A stretch of 64,000 nucleotides of DNA from an uncultured Oscillospiraceae bacterium (GTDB taxonomy: Bacteria; Bacillota; Clostridia; Oscillospirales; Oscillospiraceae), in assembly GCA_934591845.1 (NCBI GenBank), contig CAKTPO010000011.1, positions 1 through 64,000 of the forward strand. Direction: 5' to 3'. The notes under the pieces were generated by a model. It was not told where the DNA came from and searched no databases. It worked only from the letters and a program-made list of their open reading frames with translations. Within the stretch, counting starts at the first letter, position 1, and the number at the start of each line of letters is the position of its first letter. The translations under genes were made by a program, and so were the position numbers. Shown piece after piece: positions 19,536 to 27,560 of the stretch.

Positions 19536-19781
19536 ATGAATCCCAAACTGCAAAAGCTCCGTGCCGAGCTGGAAAAGAACACGGAGAAAATCAGCAAGCT
19601 CCAGTCCCGAAACGCAGAACTGAAAAAGCAGATTCAGGAGCTGGAGAACATTGACATCATCGGCATGGTTCGGGAGTGCGGTCTGTCCCCGGAAGCCCTG
19701 TCCGACCTGCTGGCAAAAGTCCAGGCTGCGCCCAATATCACCGAAACCAAGGAAAAGGAGGATGTTTCCATTGAGGCTTAA
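19536..19781 (+). CDS. DUF4315 family small coiled-coil protein
   Basis: An 81-residue protein that starts MNPKLQKLRAELEKNTEKI, a Lys/Glu heptad-rich segment predicted to form a coiled coil to about residue 50. A short IIGMVRECGLSPEALSDLL segment and an acidic tail follow. DUF4315 proteins are conserved in this order between the NlpC/P60 and DUF4366 genes of Tn1549-type elements. Their function is unknown. The ATG at 19536 has AAGGAG upstream. The stop overlaps the start of the next gene. Confidence 0.8.
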   Translation: MNPKLQKLRAELEKNTEKISKLQSRNAELKKQIQELENIDIIGMVRECGLSPEALSDLLAKVQAAPNITETKEKEDVSIEA

Positions 19782-20607
19782 TCGCCGCTTTTTCACTCTG
19801 CTGGCGGTGCTGTTGCTGTGTATGTCCTTTCTGACCATCACAGCATCCGCCGAAGCCAATCCCCCCAAGGGTGATGTGATTATCTACACATCTGATCCCA
19901 CAGAACCCCCTCCCACGCAGCCGACACCAAAGCCCACTGCACCAAAGCCTACCACGCCGCCGGAAACGGAGCCGCCTGCCACCACAGCTCCAACCACGCC
20001 CACCACGGTGACCCCGGTGGAACCCTTTACGGAGGGAAATGCCATTGCGAAAGATCTCCAGTTCCATGCGAACACCAACAAGCAGTTCATAACAATTGAA
20101 ACTCGCAGCGGTGAGATTTTCTACATCGTCATCGACTACGATGCCCCGGTGGACGAAAAGAGTGAGCAGTTCAGCACCTATTTCCTGAACAAAGTGGATG
20201 ATGCGGATTTGCAGGCACTGTTGGAGGACGGCAATAAAGTGGAAGTCTGCGGCTGCATTGACCGCTGCTACGCCGGTCATGTGAACACCACCTGCCCGAT
20301 CTGCGCCAAAAACATGACCGAGTGCGTGGGCAGAGAGCCGGAACCCTCTGAGGAACCCACCGTCCCCGCGACAGAGCCGGTGAAGGAGCCGGAAAAGAAA
20401 TCCAATTCCGGCGCTGTTCTGGCTGTGCTGCTAATGATTGTCATGGTCGGCGTCGTGGGCTGGTACTTCCTGAAAAATAAGATGCCCAACCCCAAAACCA
20501 AGGGTGACACCGATCTGGATGACTATGACTACGGCATTGACGAGGATGACGAGGACTATGCCGACTTTGAACCCTATGAAGAAAAGGAGAAAGCGGAATC
20601 CAAATGA
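19771..20607 (+). CDS. DUF4366 family secreted membrane-anchored protein
   Basis: A 278-residue protein. It has a signal peptide (residues 1-28, ending SFLTITASA), a Pro/Thr-rich linker (TEPPPTQPTPKPTAPKP, about 45-85), a globular extracellular part with a CGCIDRC and CPICAKN Cys cluster, a membrane helix near residue 220 (LAVLLMIVMVGVVGWYF) and a strongly acidic tail. The TTG at 19771 is chosen because GGAGG at 19757-19761 is at the right distance from it, while the in-frame ATG at 19762 touches the ribosome site. It is a known part of this ICE family with no assigned function. The linker resembles that of the cargo surface protein at 54765-56498. Confidence 0.8.
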   Translation: MRLNRRFFTLLAVLLLCMSFLTITASAEANPPKGDVIIYTSDPTEPPPTQPTPKPTAPKPTTPPETEPPATTAPTTPTTVTPVEPFTEGNAIAKDLQFHANTNKQFITIETRSGEIFYIVIDYDAPVDEKSEQFSTYFLNKVDDADLQALLEDGNKVEVCGCIDRCYAGHVNTTCPICAKNMTECVGREPEPSEEPTVPATEPVKEPEKKSNSGAVLAVLLMIVMVGVVGWYFLKNKMPNPKTKGDTDLDDYDYGIDEDDEDYADFEPYEEKEKAESK

Positions 20608-20810
20608 GTTACTTCACCACCGGGAAGTCCCGGTTCTATGAAAAGATGATGACCAGCAAGCCCCATCCCCAGCGGGAGGACAGAAAACCTGTCCTCCCCA
20701 CAGATCACCTTTGCTATGGCTGTCAGCGCTACGGCGAAGGCTGCGTTCACCCCTGCCACCGTGAGGTGCGCAGGGGTGCTTCTCTGGAGGTGACAGTATG
20801 CAGCTTGTGA
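20604..20810 (+). CDS. Small Cys/His-rich ICE protein
   Basis: A 68-residue protein that overlaps the previous gene by an ATGA. Residues 37-52 contain CYGCQRYGEGCVHPCH, a compact group of four Cys and one His that could bind zinc. It also overlaps the topoisomerase start by 13 bases, so it sits in a tightly coupled operon. The family is not named here. The arrangement is typical of the small ORF before topB in such elements. Confidence 0.65.
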   Translation: MSYFTTGKSRFYEKMMTSKPHPQREDRKPVLPTDHLCYGCQRYGEGCVHPCHREVRRGASLEVTVCSL

Positions 20811-22837
20811 TTGCTGAGAAACCCTCGGTCGCACAGAGCTTGTCCAGGATTCTGGGCGTTACTACTAGAAAGGACGGCTATCTGGAAGGAAACGGCTTTC
20901 TGGTATCTTGGTGTTTTGGCCATCTGGCGGGGCTTGCCGATGCCAGCGTGTACGACGAACGCTACGCCAAATGGAAGCGGGAGGATTTACCCATCCTGCC
21001 ATGCCCCTTCCGCTTTGAGATTTTCCCCGATAAGCGGGATCAGTTTTCCGTCCTGAAGGAGCTGATGAACCGGGAGGATGTGACCGAAGTTATCAACGCC
21101 TGCGATGCCGGACGGGAGGGCGAGCTGATTTTCCGAAGTGTCTACTATCTGGCTGACTGCCAGAAGCCTATGAAACGGCTGTGGATTTCCTCTATGGAGG
21201 ATGAAGCCATCCGGGAGGGCTTCCAGACTCTGCGCCCTGGCTCTGATCTTGATGGGCTGTACGAAAGCGCCCTTTGCCGTGCCAAGGCAGACTGGCTGGT
21301 GGGCATCAACGCCACCCGGTATTTTTCCCTTCTGTACGGCACAAAGCTGAATGTGGGGCGGGTCATGTCTCCCACGCTGTCTCTGCTGGTGCAGCGGGAA
21401 TCGGAAATCTCCGCTTTTGTTCCCGAAGATTTCTTCACCGTGAATCTGGCCTTCCCGGATTTCACCGTTTCCGGCAAAAAATTTTCAGATAAAATGGAAG
21501 CCCAGCAGCTTGCGAAGAAATGCCAGAATCAGAATGCTGTGGTTTCCGACATTCGCCACAGCGATAAGGAGGAAAAAGCCCCTGCACTCTATGACCTGAC
21601 CACCCTCCAGCGGGATGCCAACCGGCTTTTGGGCTACACCGCCCAGCAGACACTGGACTATCTGCAATCCCTCTATGAAAAGAAGCTGTGTACCTATCCC
21701 CGGACAGACAGCCGCTATCTCACGGACGATATGCTGGGAAGTGTCCCGGCAATTGTCCTGTGCGCTGCCGGAATCTACGGTGTGGAAGCTCCCAGTGATA
21801 TTCTGGCGCAGCAGGTGTGCAACGCCAAAAAGGTTTCTGATCACCACGCCATACTTCCCACAATGGCAGCGGGAGAACAGGATTTGTCCAGCCTTCCCAC
21901 AACCGAGCAGAACATTCTGAAGCTGATCTCCCGGCAGGTGCTGATGGCAGTCAGCGGAGCGTATCGCTATCAGGAGGCAGAAATCACCATTGCCTGTGAG
22001 GGAACCTTTAAGACAACCATGAAAATGCTGCTGGATGCCGGATGGAAGAAATACAGCCAGAAAAGCATCCCCCAGAAGTGGTTCTCTGGTCTGGAGGTCG
22101 GGCAAATTCTGACCCCCGGCAAGGTGTCTGTGAAGGATGGCAAAACCCAGCCGCCCAAGCATTTTACGGAAGACCTGCTGCTGTCCTCCATGGAAACGGC
22201 AGGGGCAAAGGATATGCCGGAGGATGCGGAGCGCAAAGGGCTTGGAACCCCTGCCACCCGTGCCGGAATTCTGGAAAAGCTGGTATCCACGGGAATGCTG
22301 GAACGCCGGAAACTGCAAAAGCAGACCATTCTGGTTCCCACGGCTCTGGGCAATTCCCTGATTACCGTCTTGCCGGAACAGCTTCAATCGCCGCTGCTGA
22401 CAGCAGAATGGGAGAATCGGCTGTCCCAGGTTCAGAAGGGCGAACTGGAGCCGGAGGACTTTCTGGACGGCATTCAGGGTATGCTCACCGATCTGGTCAG
22501 GGATTACCGCCCGGTTTCCGGCGCGGATATTCTGTTCCCCTCCGCCGAAAACACCGTGGGCAAATGTCCCCGGTGCGGCAGGCCGGTGATCGAGCGCAGC
22601 AAGGGATACTTCTGCACGAACAAAGACTGTAAATTTGTTCTGTGGCGAGACAGCCGGTTCTTTACCCTCAAGCAGAAAACCTTGGACAGAAAAACTGCCC
22701 AGCTCCTGCTGGAGAAAGGCCGCGCCCCGCTGAAGGGTTGTGTTTCCTCCAAAACCGGGAAGGTCTACGATGCTGCCGTGGTTCTGGAAGATGATGGGGA
22801 TCGGGTACGGTTCAAGCTGGTGTTTGGCAATGGCTGA
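20798..22837 (+). CDS. topB: DNA topoisomerase III (TopB/TraE type)
   Basis: A 679-residue type IA topoisomerase. The Toprim domain starts MQLVIAEKPSVAQSL and has INACDAGREGELI near residue 97. The active-site Tyr is in LCTYPRTDSRYL near residue 300. A conserved GTPATRAGILEKL segment lies near residue 485, and a C-terminal zinc ribbon with CPRCGRPV and FCTNKDC near residue 588. It would resolve DNA topology during single-strand transfer or element replication. The length and motif order are normal. The ATG at 20798 has GGAGG 8 bases upstream, and the stop overlaps the next start. Confidence 0.95.
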   Translation: MQLVIAEKPSVAQSLSRILGVTTRKDGYLEGNGFLVSWCFGHLAGLADASVYDERYAKWKREDLPILPCPFRFEIFPDKRDQFSVLKELMNREDVTEVINACDAGREGELIFRSVYYLADCQKPMKRLWISSMEDEAIREGFQTLRPGSDLDGLYESALCRAKADWLVGINATRYFSLLYGTKLNVGRVMSPTLSLLVQRESEISAFVPEDFFTVNLAFPDFTVSGKKFSDKMEAQQLAKKCQNQNAVVSDIRHSDKEEKAPALYDLTTLQRDANRLLGYTAQQTLDYLQSLYEKKLCTYPRTDSRYLTDDMLGSVPAIVLCAAGIYGVEAPSDILAQQVCNAKKVSDHHAILPTMAAGEQDLSSLPTTEQNILKLISRQVLMAVSGAYRYQEAEITIACEGTFKTTMKMLLDAGWKKYSQKSIPQKWFSGLEVGQILTPGKVSVKDGKTQPPKHFTEDLLLSSMETAGAKDMPEDAERKGLGTPATRAGILEKLVSTGMLERRKLQKQTILVPTALGNSLITVLPEQLQSPLLTAEWENRLSQVQKGELEPEDFLDGIQGMLTDLVRDYRPVSGADILFPSAENTVGKCPRCGRPVIERSKGYFCTNKDCKFVLWRDSRFFTLKQKTLDRKTAQLLLEKGRAPLKGCVSSKTGKVYDAAVVLEDDGDRVRFKLVFGNG

Positions 22838-23195
22838 TCTGCCCCGGATGAATGACGAGCAGCTGAAGCAGGTGCGAAAGCTGATACGCAGCCGCTGCTG
22901 CAATTATGACAATGGGAGCTGCCTGCTCTTTGACTGGTCGTTCTGCAATGTCTGCCCACAGTGGATCTCCTACTCCCTGAACTGCAAGTGGTTCCGAAAT
23001 GCCGTATTGCCCAATGACCCGGCACTGGAAGCATCCATTCTCCATACCCAGCCGAGGAAACGCTGTGTCATCTGTGGAAAGCCTGTCCTGTCCAAATCTC
23101 ACCGAGCAAAGTATTGTCCTGCGTGTTCCGTTCAGGAACGCAGGCGTCGGGATGCCGAAAGGAAGCGCGTTCAGTATTGGAATCTCCGCATTTAA
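22830..23195 (+). CDS. Cysteine-rich VLP domain protein
   Basis: A 121-residue protein with two Cys clusters: RSRCCNYDNGSCLLFD with FCNVCPQW near the N terminus, and CVICGKPVLS with YCPACS near residue 85. The arrangement matches the Cys-rich VLP family found after topB in Tn1549-type ICEs. The second cluster followed by a basic tail (ERRRRDAERKR) suggests nucleic-acid binding, but the function is not known. The ATG at 22830 overlaps the topB stop. Confidence 0.75.
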   Translation: MADLPRMNDEQLKQVRKLIRSRCCNYDNGSCLLFDWSFCNVCPQWISYSLNCKWFRNAVLPNDPALEASILHTQPRKRCVICGKPVLSKSHRAKYCPACSVQERRRRDAERKRVQYWNLRI

Positions 23196-23363
23196 GGGCC
23201 AAAAAAGTGGGTGATACTAATGACTTTTTCACCCACTTCCGCAGGGGTATATGTATTTACATTCGGAAAGCCAAAATCGGCTTTTATATGCGGAGAAAGC
23301 TCCCTGTGTGACCCATCTATGTCACATGGGGAGCAGTCAAATCAAAGAAAGGAGCGATCAAAT
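23196..23363 (+). promoter_or_regulatory. Leader with three hairpins before the ArdC-like gene
   Basis: Three stem-loops lie in a row. The first, at 23205-23238, has a perfect 10-bp stem (AAGTGGGTGA with TCACCCACTT). The second, at 23267-23284, has a 6-bp stem ending in TTT, terminator-like. The third, at 23299-23334, has a 14-bp stem (GCTCCCTGTGTGAC with GTCACATGGGGAGC, two G-U pairs) and an 8-base loop. The ribosome site AAAGGAG follows at 23348-23354. This interrupts an otherwise overlapping operon, so it may be an attenuator or an RNA control element. Confidence 0.55.
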
Positions 23364-25322
23364 TTGTCCGAAAAACAATCCAGCAAGGAGCGCATCAAAG
23401 AGATCACGGCTGGCATTGAAAAAGGCATCATGGAACTGTTTGAAAGTGACCGCTACCGGAACTACCTTACCACCATGAGCCGCTTTCACAAGTATTCCCT
23501 GAATAATGTCATGCTGATCCATGCCCAGCGGCCCGATGCCACGCTGGTGGCTGGCTTCAGCAAGTGGAAGAACAGCTTCGGGCGTCATGTGAAAAAGGGC
23601 GAAAAGGGCATCCAGATTCTTGCTCCCACCCCCTACAAAATCAAGGTGGATAAGGAGAAGCTGGACCCGGACACCAAGCTGCCTATGCTGGACGATGAAG
23701 GGAAACCCATTACAGAGGAAAAGGAAGTCACCATTCCTATGTTCAAGGTGGTGTCCGTATTCGATGTGGCTCAGACGGAGGGTAAACCGCTGCCGCAGAT
23801 TTCCTTCAGTCTGACCGGGGATGTGGCGCAGTATGAGGTTTTCATGGAGGCTCTGCGCCGGACATCTCAGGTGCCCATTACCATAGAGCCGATGGAACCC
23901 GGCATGGACGGCTATTTTCATCTGGAAAAGCAAGCTATTTTTCTCCGGGAAGGTATGAGCCAGGTGCAGACCGTCTGCGCTGCCATTCATGAAATGGCCC
24001 ATTCCCGGCTCCACAACTATGAGAAAATGACGGAGCTGGCAGACGATGGGGAAACCATCCTTGTGCCGGGAGAAAAAGACAGGAATACTGAGGAAGTGGA
24101 AGCGGAAAGCATTTCCTACGCCGTCTGTCAGTATTTCGGCATTGAAACCGCCGACAACAGCTTCGGTTATATCGCTTCCTGGTCCCAAGGCAAGGAGCTG
24201 AAGGAACTCCGTGCCAGTCTGGAAACCATAAACAAGACCTCCTCGGAGCTGATTTCCGGGATTGAGCAGCATTATCGGGAGATTTGCAAGGAGCAAGGCA
24301 TTGATCTGGCAGCAGATGCCCCTGCACAGGAGCAACCCCGGGTGCCGGATAACGCCGCAACTGTTCAGACGGTTGAAGCAAACGTTCCACCGGAAGCCCC
24401 CTCACCGGACACCCCAGAGCAGGTGCTGGACGAATACCCCATGCCGGATGAATCCCTGAAAGCAGCTGATCTGGAAGCCTGCGGCTATTTGGATGGGGAT
24501 ATGCTGCCCCTGTCCAGAGAATGGGCAGCGGAACTGTACGATCAGGATTTGAGCGTGTACGCCATCGTGGACGGCGGCAATGCAGAGATGCTGTTTGACC
24601 GGGAGGAATTGGATACCCAAGCCTCCGGCACGATGTTCGCTGTTTCCCGTGAGGAATGGGAGCAAAGCCCTATGTTCCACAAAAAAATCTTGGAGCGCCA
24701 GCAGCATCAGGAGGAGCGGGAGAAAGCCTTCCTCGCTCATGGGGGTGACTGCTTTGCCATCTACCAGGTAAAGCGTGACGATCCCGGCAATGTGCGGTTT
24801 ATGAACATGGACTGGATGCAGTCTCATGGGAAAGCCATTGCGCGCGGCAGCTATGACCTGATCTACACCGCACCGCTGACCGCCACCGGCAGCATCGATG
24901 CCAAGCTGGAGGCAATCTTTGAACAGTTTAACCTCCATCGTCCGGCAGATTATCACAGCCCGTCCTTGAGCGTCAGCGACATCGTTGCCATCAAGCAGGA
25001 CGGTGTGGTATCCTACCACTACTGCGACAGCGTGGGTTTCAAGGAGCTGCCCGACTTCCGGCAGGAAAACTATCTGAAGGCAGCAGAAATGTCCATGGAG
25101 GATGATTACGGCATGATCGACGGTATCATCAACAACGGCAAGCAGCCCACGGTAGCCGATCTGGAACAGCAAGCCAAATCCGGCCAGCCCATTTCCCTGA
25201 TGGATTTGGCAGATGCCGTCCACCGAGAGAAAAAGCCCTCCGTTCTGGAAAAACTCAAAGACCAGCCGCAGCAGCCCCAGCGCAAAGCCAAACCCCAAAA
25301 ATCAAAAGAACAGGAGCTTTGA
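23364..25322 (+). CDS. ArdC-like, metallopeptidase-like and YodL-domain ICE protein
   Basis: A 652-residue multidomain protein. Residues 1-90 are ArdC-like (NYLTTMSRFHKYSLNNVML, GFSKWKNSFGRHVKKGEKG), a domain linked to single-strand DNA binding and protection of incoming DNA. A zinc-peptidase-like helix, AAIHEMAHSRLH, is near residue 210, with the downstream Glu-rich VEAESISYAVCQYFG typical of this fold. A linker leads to a YodL-like domain (GDCFAIYQVKRDD near residue 465) and a C-terminal region resembling DUF4316. The TTG at 23364 is chosen for its AAAGGAG 9 bases upstream, since the open frame upstream is only leader sequence. It may protect transferred DNA in the recipient (inference). 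Confidence 0.8.
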   Translation: MSEKQSSKERIKEITAGIEKGIMELFESDRYRNYLTTMSRFHKYSLNNVMLIHAQRPDATLVAGFSKWKNSFGRHVKKGEKGIQILAPTPYKIKVDKEKLDPDTKLPMLDDEGKPITEEKEVTIPMFKVVSVFDVAQTEGKPLPQISFSLTGDVAQYEVFMEALRRTSQVPITIEPMEPGMDGYFHLEKQAIFLREGMSQVQTVCAAIHEMAHSRLHNYEKMTELADDGETILVPGEKDRNTEEVEAESISYAVCQYFGIETADNSFGYIASWSQGKELKELRASLETINKTSSELISGIEQHYREICKEQGIDLAADAPAQEQPRVPDNAATVQTVEANVPPEAPSPDTPEQVLDEYPMPDESLKAADLEACGYLDGDMLPLSREWAAELYDQDLSVYAIVDGGNAEMLFDREELDTQASGTMFAVSREEWEQSPMFHKKILERQQHQEEREKAFLAHGGDCFAIYQVKRDDPGNVRFMNMDWMQSHGKAIARGSYDLIYTAPLTATGSIDAKLEAIFEQFNLHRPADYHSPSLSVSDIVAIKQDGVVSYHYCDSVGFKELPDFRQENYLKAAEMSMEDDYGMIDGIINNGKQPTVADLEQQAKSGQPISLMDLADAVHREKKPSVLEKLKDQPQQPQRKAKPQKSKEQEL

Positions 25323-25324
25323 AC

Positions 25325-25534
25325 ATGAATGATTTCACCTTTGAAGAACAGCAGCTTATAAGCATCTACAACCCCGGAAGTCGTTTGGGGCTGATTCACG
25401 CCCTTGTGGAAATGCGTACCTATCTGGATGAAGATGAGCAGGAGCTTAGGACGCTCACGGATAGCGCTGTCTACAAGCTCAGCCGGATTACAGATGATGC
25501 CTTTGAAAAACTGGATTTGATCCCGGAGTTTTGA
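25325..25534 (+). CDS. Transposon-transfer assisting (TTRAP-like) small protein
   Basis: A 69-residue acidic protein (MNDFTFEEQQLISIYNPGSR..., ending DDAFEKLDLIPEF). The IYN.GSR.GLI and EMR.YL patterns fit the TTRAP family of small ICE proteins that follow the ArdC/DUF4316 gene. The ATG at 25325 has AGGAG 8 bases upstream; the TTG at 25319 is less well placed. No enzymatic role is known for the family. Confidence 0.75.
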   Translation: MNDFTFEEQQLISIYNPGSRLGLIHALVEMRTYLDEDEQELRTLTDSAVYKLSRITDDAFEKLDLIPEF

Positions 25535-25547
25535 AATGTGATAAGCC

Positions 25548-25649
25548 TGCGTATTATCGTAAATTCTTACCACTATAAATCTGCGTATTGTCGAAACTTC
25601 TTGCAATTCTAATATTGCGTATTGCTGGAACCTGTGTTAAAATACCCGT
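25548..25649 (+). repeat. Three direct repeats spaced exactly 34 bp, overlapping a promoter
   Basis: TGCGTATT starts at 25548, 25582 and 25616, each 34 bases apart. The first two copies extend further (TATCGTAAATTCTT and TGTCGAAACTTCTT). The third overlaps a -35 element TTGCGT (25615-25620), which is 17 bases from a -10 TAAAAT (25638-25643), upstream of the ATPase gene at 25663. A spacing near three helical turns suggests binding of one protein to the same face of the DNA, as an operator or activator array. Confidence 0.6.
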
Positions 25650-25662
25650 AGAGGTGAACGGT

Positions 25663-27021
25663 ATGCTATTCAAACGAAAGATTTACGACAAGTTCCTGGC
25701 CTGGAAAACAGAGTGTGCCGGTAAGAAAGCACTGTTGGTCGAGGGAGCGCGGCGAATCGGAAAGTCTACGGTTGTAGAGGAGTTCGCAAAGAACGAGTAC
25801 AAAAGCTATATTCTGATCGACTTTGCGAAAGCATCCAGTGATGTAAAGGAATACTTCCGGCTGTATTTGAATGACCTGGACACATTCTTCATGCTGCTGT
25901 CCGTCCAGTATGGTGTCCAGCTGCATGAGCGGGACAGTGTGATCATCTTCGATGAGGTGCAGCTGTTCCCCAAAGCCAGAGAGGCCATTAAGTACCTGGT
26001 TGCCGATGGGCGTTATGACTATATGGAAACCGGCTCCCTCATTTCCATTAAGGAAAACGTCAAGGACATTGTGATTCCTTCCGAGGAACGGCAGATGAAA
26101 ATGTATCCCCTGGACTTTGAGGAATTCTGTTGGGCATTGGGTGAAAAACCTATGGTCACTTATATCAGAACTTGCTTTGATAAGCGGGAGCCTTTGGAGC
26201 GAACGCTTCACAATAAGGCCATGCTCCTGTTCAAGCAATATATGCTGGTGGGTGGGATGCCCATGAGCATTGTTGCGTTCCTGGAAGGGCGGAAGGACTT
26301 TGGCAAGGCTGATCTGGAAAAACGGGACATCCTGGCACTGTACCGGAACGACATTATGAAGATTCAGGCGCAATACCGCTCCAAGGTGCTGGCGATTTTT
26401 GACCAGATTCCCGGCCTGCTCTCCCGGCACGAAAAGCGGGTCGTGTTCAATCGGATCGCCGCCGGTTCTTCTGCGGATCAGTATGAGGAAACCTTCTTCT
26501 GGCTGACCGATTCCATGGTTGCCAACGAATGCCGTCGAGCCAGCGACCCCAACGTGGGTCTGTCCCTGACAGAATCCGATACCTATATCAAGTGCTACCT
26601 GGGGGACACGGGGCTGCTTCTCAGCCACGCTTTCGACGAAAACGAGCTGTTGGAGGATGAAGTCTACAAACAAATTCTGGACGGCAAGCTGGGTCTGAAC
26701 GAGGGAATGCTCTACGAAAACGTCATTGCACAAATGCTGACGGCCAATGGCCATAGGCTGTTCTTCTACACCCATTACAGCGAGGAGAAAAAGCGCAACG
26801 ACATTGAAATCGACTTCATTATCTCCAACAACAGCAAGACAAAATATAAAATGTACCCCATTGAGGTCAAATCCGGCACACGCTACACAACGGACTCTCT
26901 GCTGAAATTCAGGGAGAAATACAAAACCAGGATCGGCGGCTGCTATATCATCCATCCCAGAAATCTGATTGTAAATGATGATATTCTCTGCATTCCACCG
27001 TATATGACGATTTGTTTGTAG
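25663..27021 (+). CDS. AAA ATPase with DUF4143 domain
   Basis: A 452-residue protein. The N-terminal AAA module has Walker A VEGARRIGKST near residue 26 and Walker B VIIFDEVQLF near residue 95, plus a sensor-like ETGS. The C-terminal DUF4143 region has YLGDTGLL and a PD-(D/E)XK-like core (IEIDFIIS followed by YPIEVKSG), which suggests nuclease-like or DNA-binding ability. Such proteins are common on mobile elements and genomes, and their role is not settled. It has its own promoter with repeats, and its codon use and spacing differ from the transfer genes around it, so it was probably inserted as a unit between the TTRAP gene and the giant gene. Confidence 0.85.
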   Translation: MLFKRKIYDKFLAWKTECAGKKALLVEGARRIGKSTVVEEFAKNEYKSYILIDFAKASSDVKEYFRLYLNDLDTFFMLLSVQYGVQLHERDSVIIFDEVQLFPKAREAIKYLVADGRYDYMETGSLISIKENVKDIVIPSEERQMKMYPLDFEEFCWALGEKPMVTYIRTCFDKREPLERTLHNKAMLLFKQYMLVGGMPMSIVAFLEGRKDFGKADLEKRDILALYRNDIMKIQAQYRSKVLAIFDQIPGLLSRHEKRVVFNRIAAGSSADQYEETFFWLTDSMVANECRRASDPNVGLSLTESDTYIKCYLGDTGLLLSHAFDENELLEDEVYKQILDGKLGLNEGMLYENVIAQMLTANGHRLFFYTHYSEEKKRNDIEIDFIISNNSKTKYKMYPIEVKSGTRYTTDSLLKFREKYKTRIGGCYIIHPRNLIVNDDILCIPPYMTICL

Positions 27022-27115
27022 TTTTTTCTTCCAACACCACTTGCGAGTTTTCTGATTTTGTGCAGCAAATCGCTATGTATTTGGAAATAACAGGATGTAA
27101 AAGGTGGTATAATCT

Positions 27116-27361
27116 ATGGCAGCAAAAACCGCAAATGTAATAGACCGTAAGGCGTCCAATATCAAGGAGCAGGCCGAGGAAATCATGGATATGCACGGTA
27201 TACCTGTGTCGCTCTCTGGTTCTGGCGCACCAACTGCACGGGATGAATTGGACGATGCCGCTTTTCACGCTATGATGGAACATGGTCTTAAAGAAGCTAA
27301 GGCGAATCAGTCCCGTCTCGCCTCTGATGTATTTGCAGACCTGAAACAGAGGATGCAGTAA
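27116..27361 (+). pseudogene. Degraded RelB/DinJ-type antitoxin, toxin missing
   Basis: An 81-residue frame. Its N terminus, MAAKTANVIDRKASNIKEQAEEIM...GIPVSL, matches DinJ/RelB antitoxins, but the conserved central helix (the AINMFYKQI region) is absent. It is replaced by SGSGAPTARDELDDA, after which the C-terminal SRLASDVFADLKQRM resembles the normal end. About 20 residues appear to have been deleted. No RelE/YafQ toxin follows. TATAAT at 27108-27113 and AGGTGG at 27102-27107 lie just before the ATG. It could be a short functional variant, but a remnant is more likely. Confidence 0.6.
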
Positions 27362-27453
27362 ACGCCGGAAAGAAAGTTCAAGTGACTAGAATTATCCACG
27401 GTTGCAGAGATCAGCGCCATCAGCTGTCCAATCTTGATATGTTCTGACAAACA

Positions 27454-27481
27454 CGCCCTGGACCACACAATGTCCAGGGCG
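27454..27481 (+). terminator. Stem-loop after antitoxin remnant
   Basis: A perfect 10-bp stem (CGCCCTGGAC with GTCCAGGGCG) and an 8-base loop, followed by CATTTCTTT. It is probably a terminator for the upstream genes. Confidence 0.65.
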
Positions 27482-27511
27482 CATTTCTTTGACCGCAATA
27501 CTTCCCATTTT

Positions 27512-27537
27512 AGACGGCCTTTCGGTCGTCTTTTTTA
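27512..27537 (+). terminator. Rho-independent terminator before the giant gene
   Basis: An 8-bp stem (AGACGGCC with GGTCGTCT, one G-T pair), TTTC loop and a run of six T. It ends about 25 bases before the ATG of the giant gene, with the ribosome site AAAGGAG in between. Placed so close to the start, it may act as an attenuator for the 9.4-kb gene. Confidence 0.7.
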
Positions 27538-27560
27538 TTTTCTCGGAAAGGAGAACCACA

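Noticed and set aside
17720-19597. Long minus-strand open frame opposite the NlpC/P60 gene
   Set aside because: It mirrors the codon bias of the plus-strand gene, has no ribosome site and no recognisable domain.
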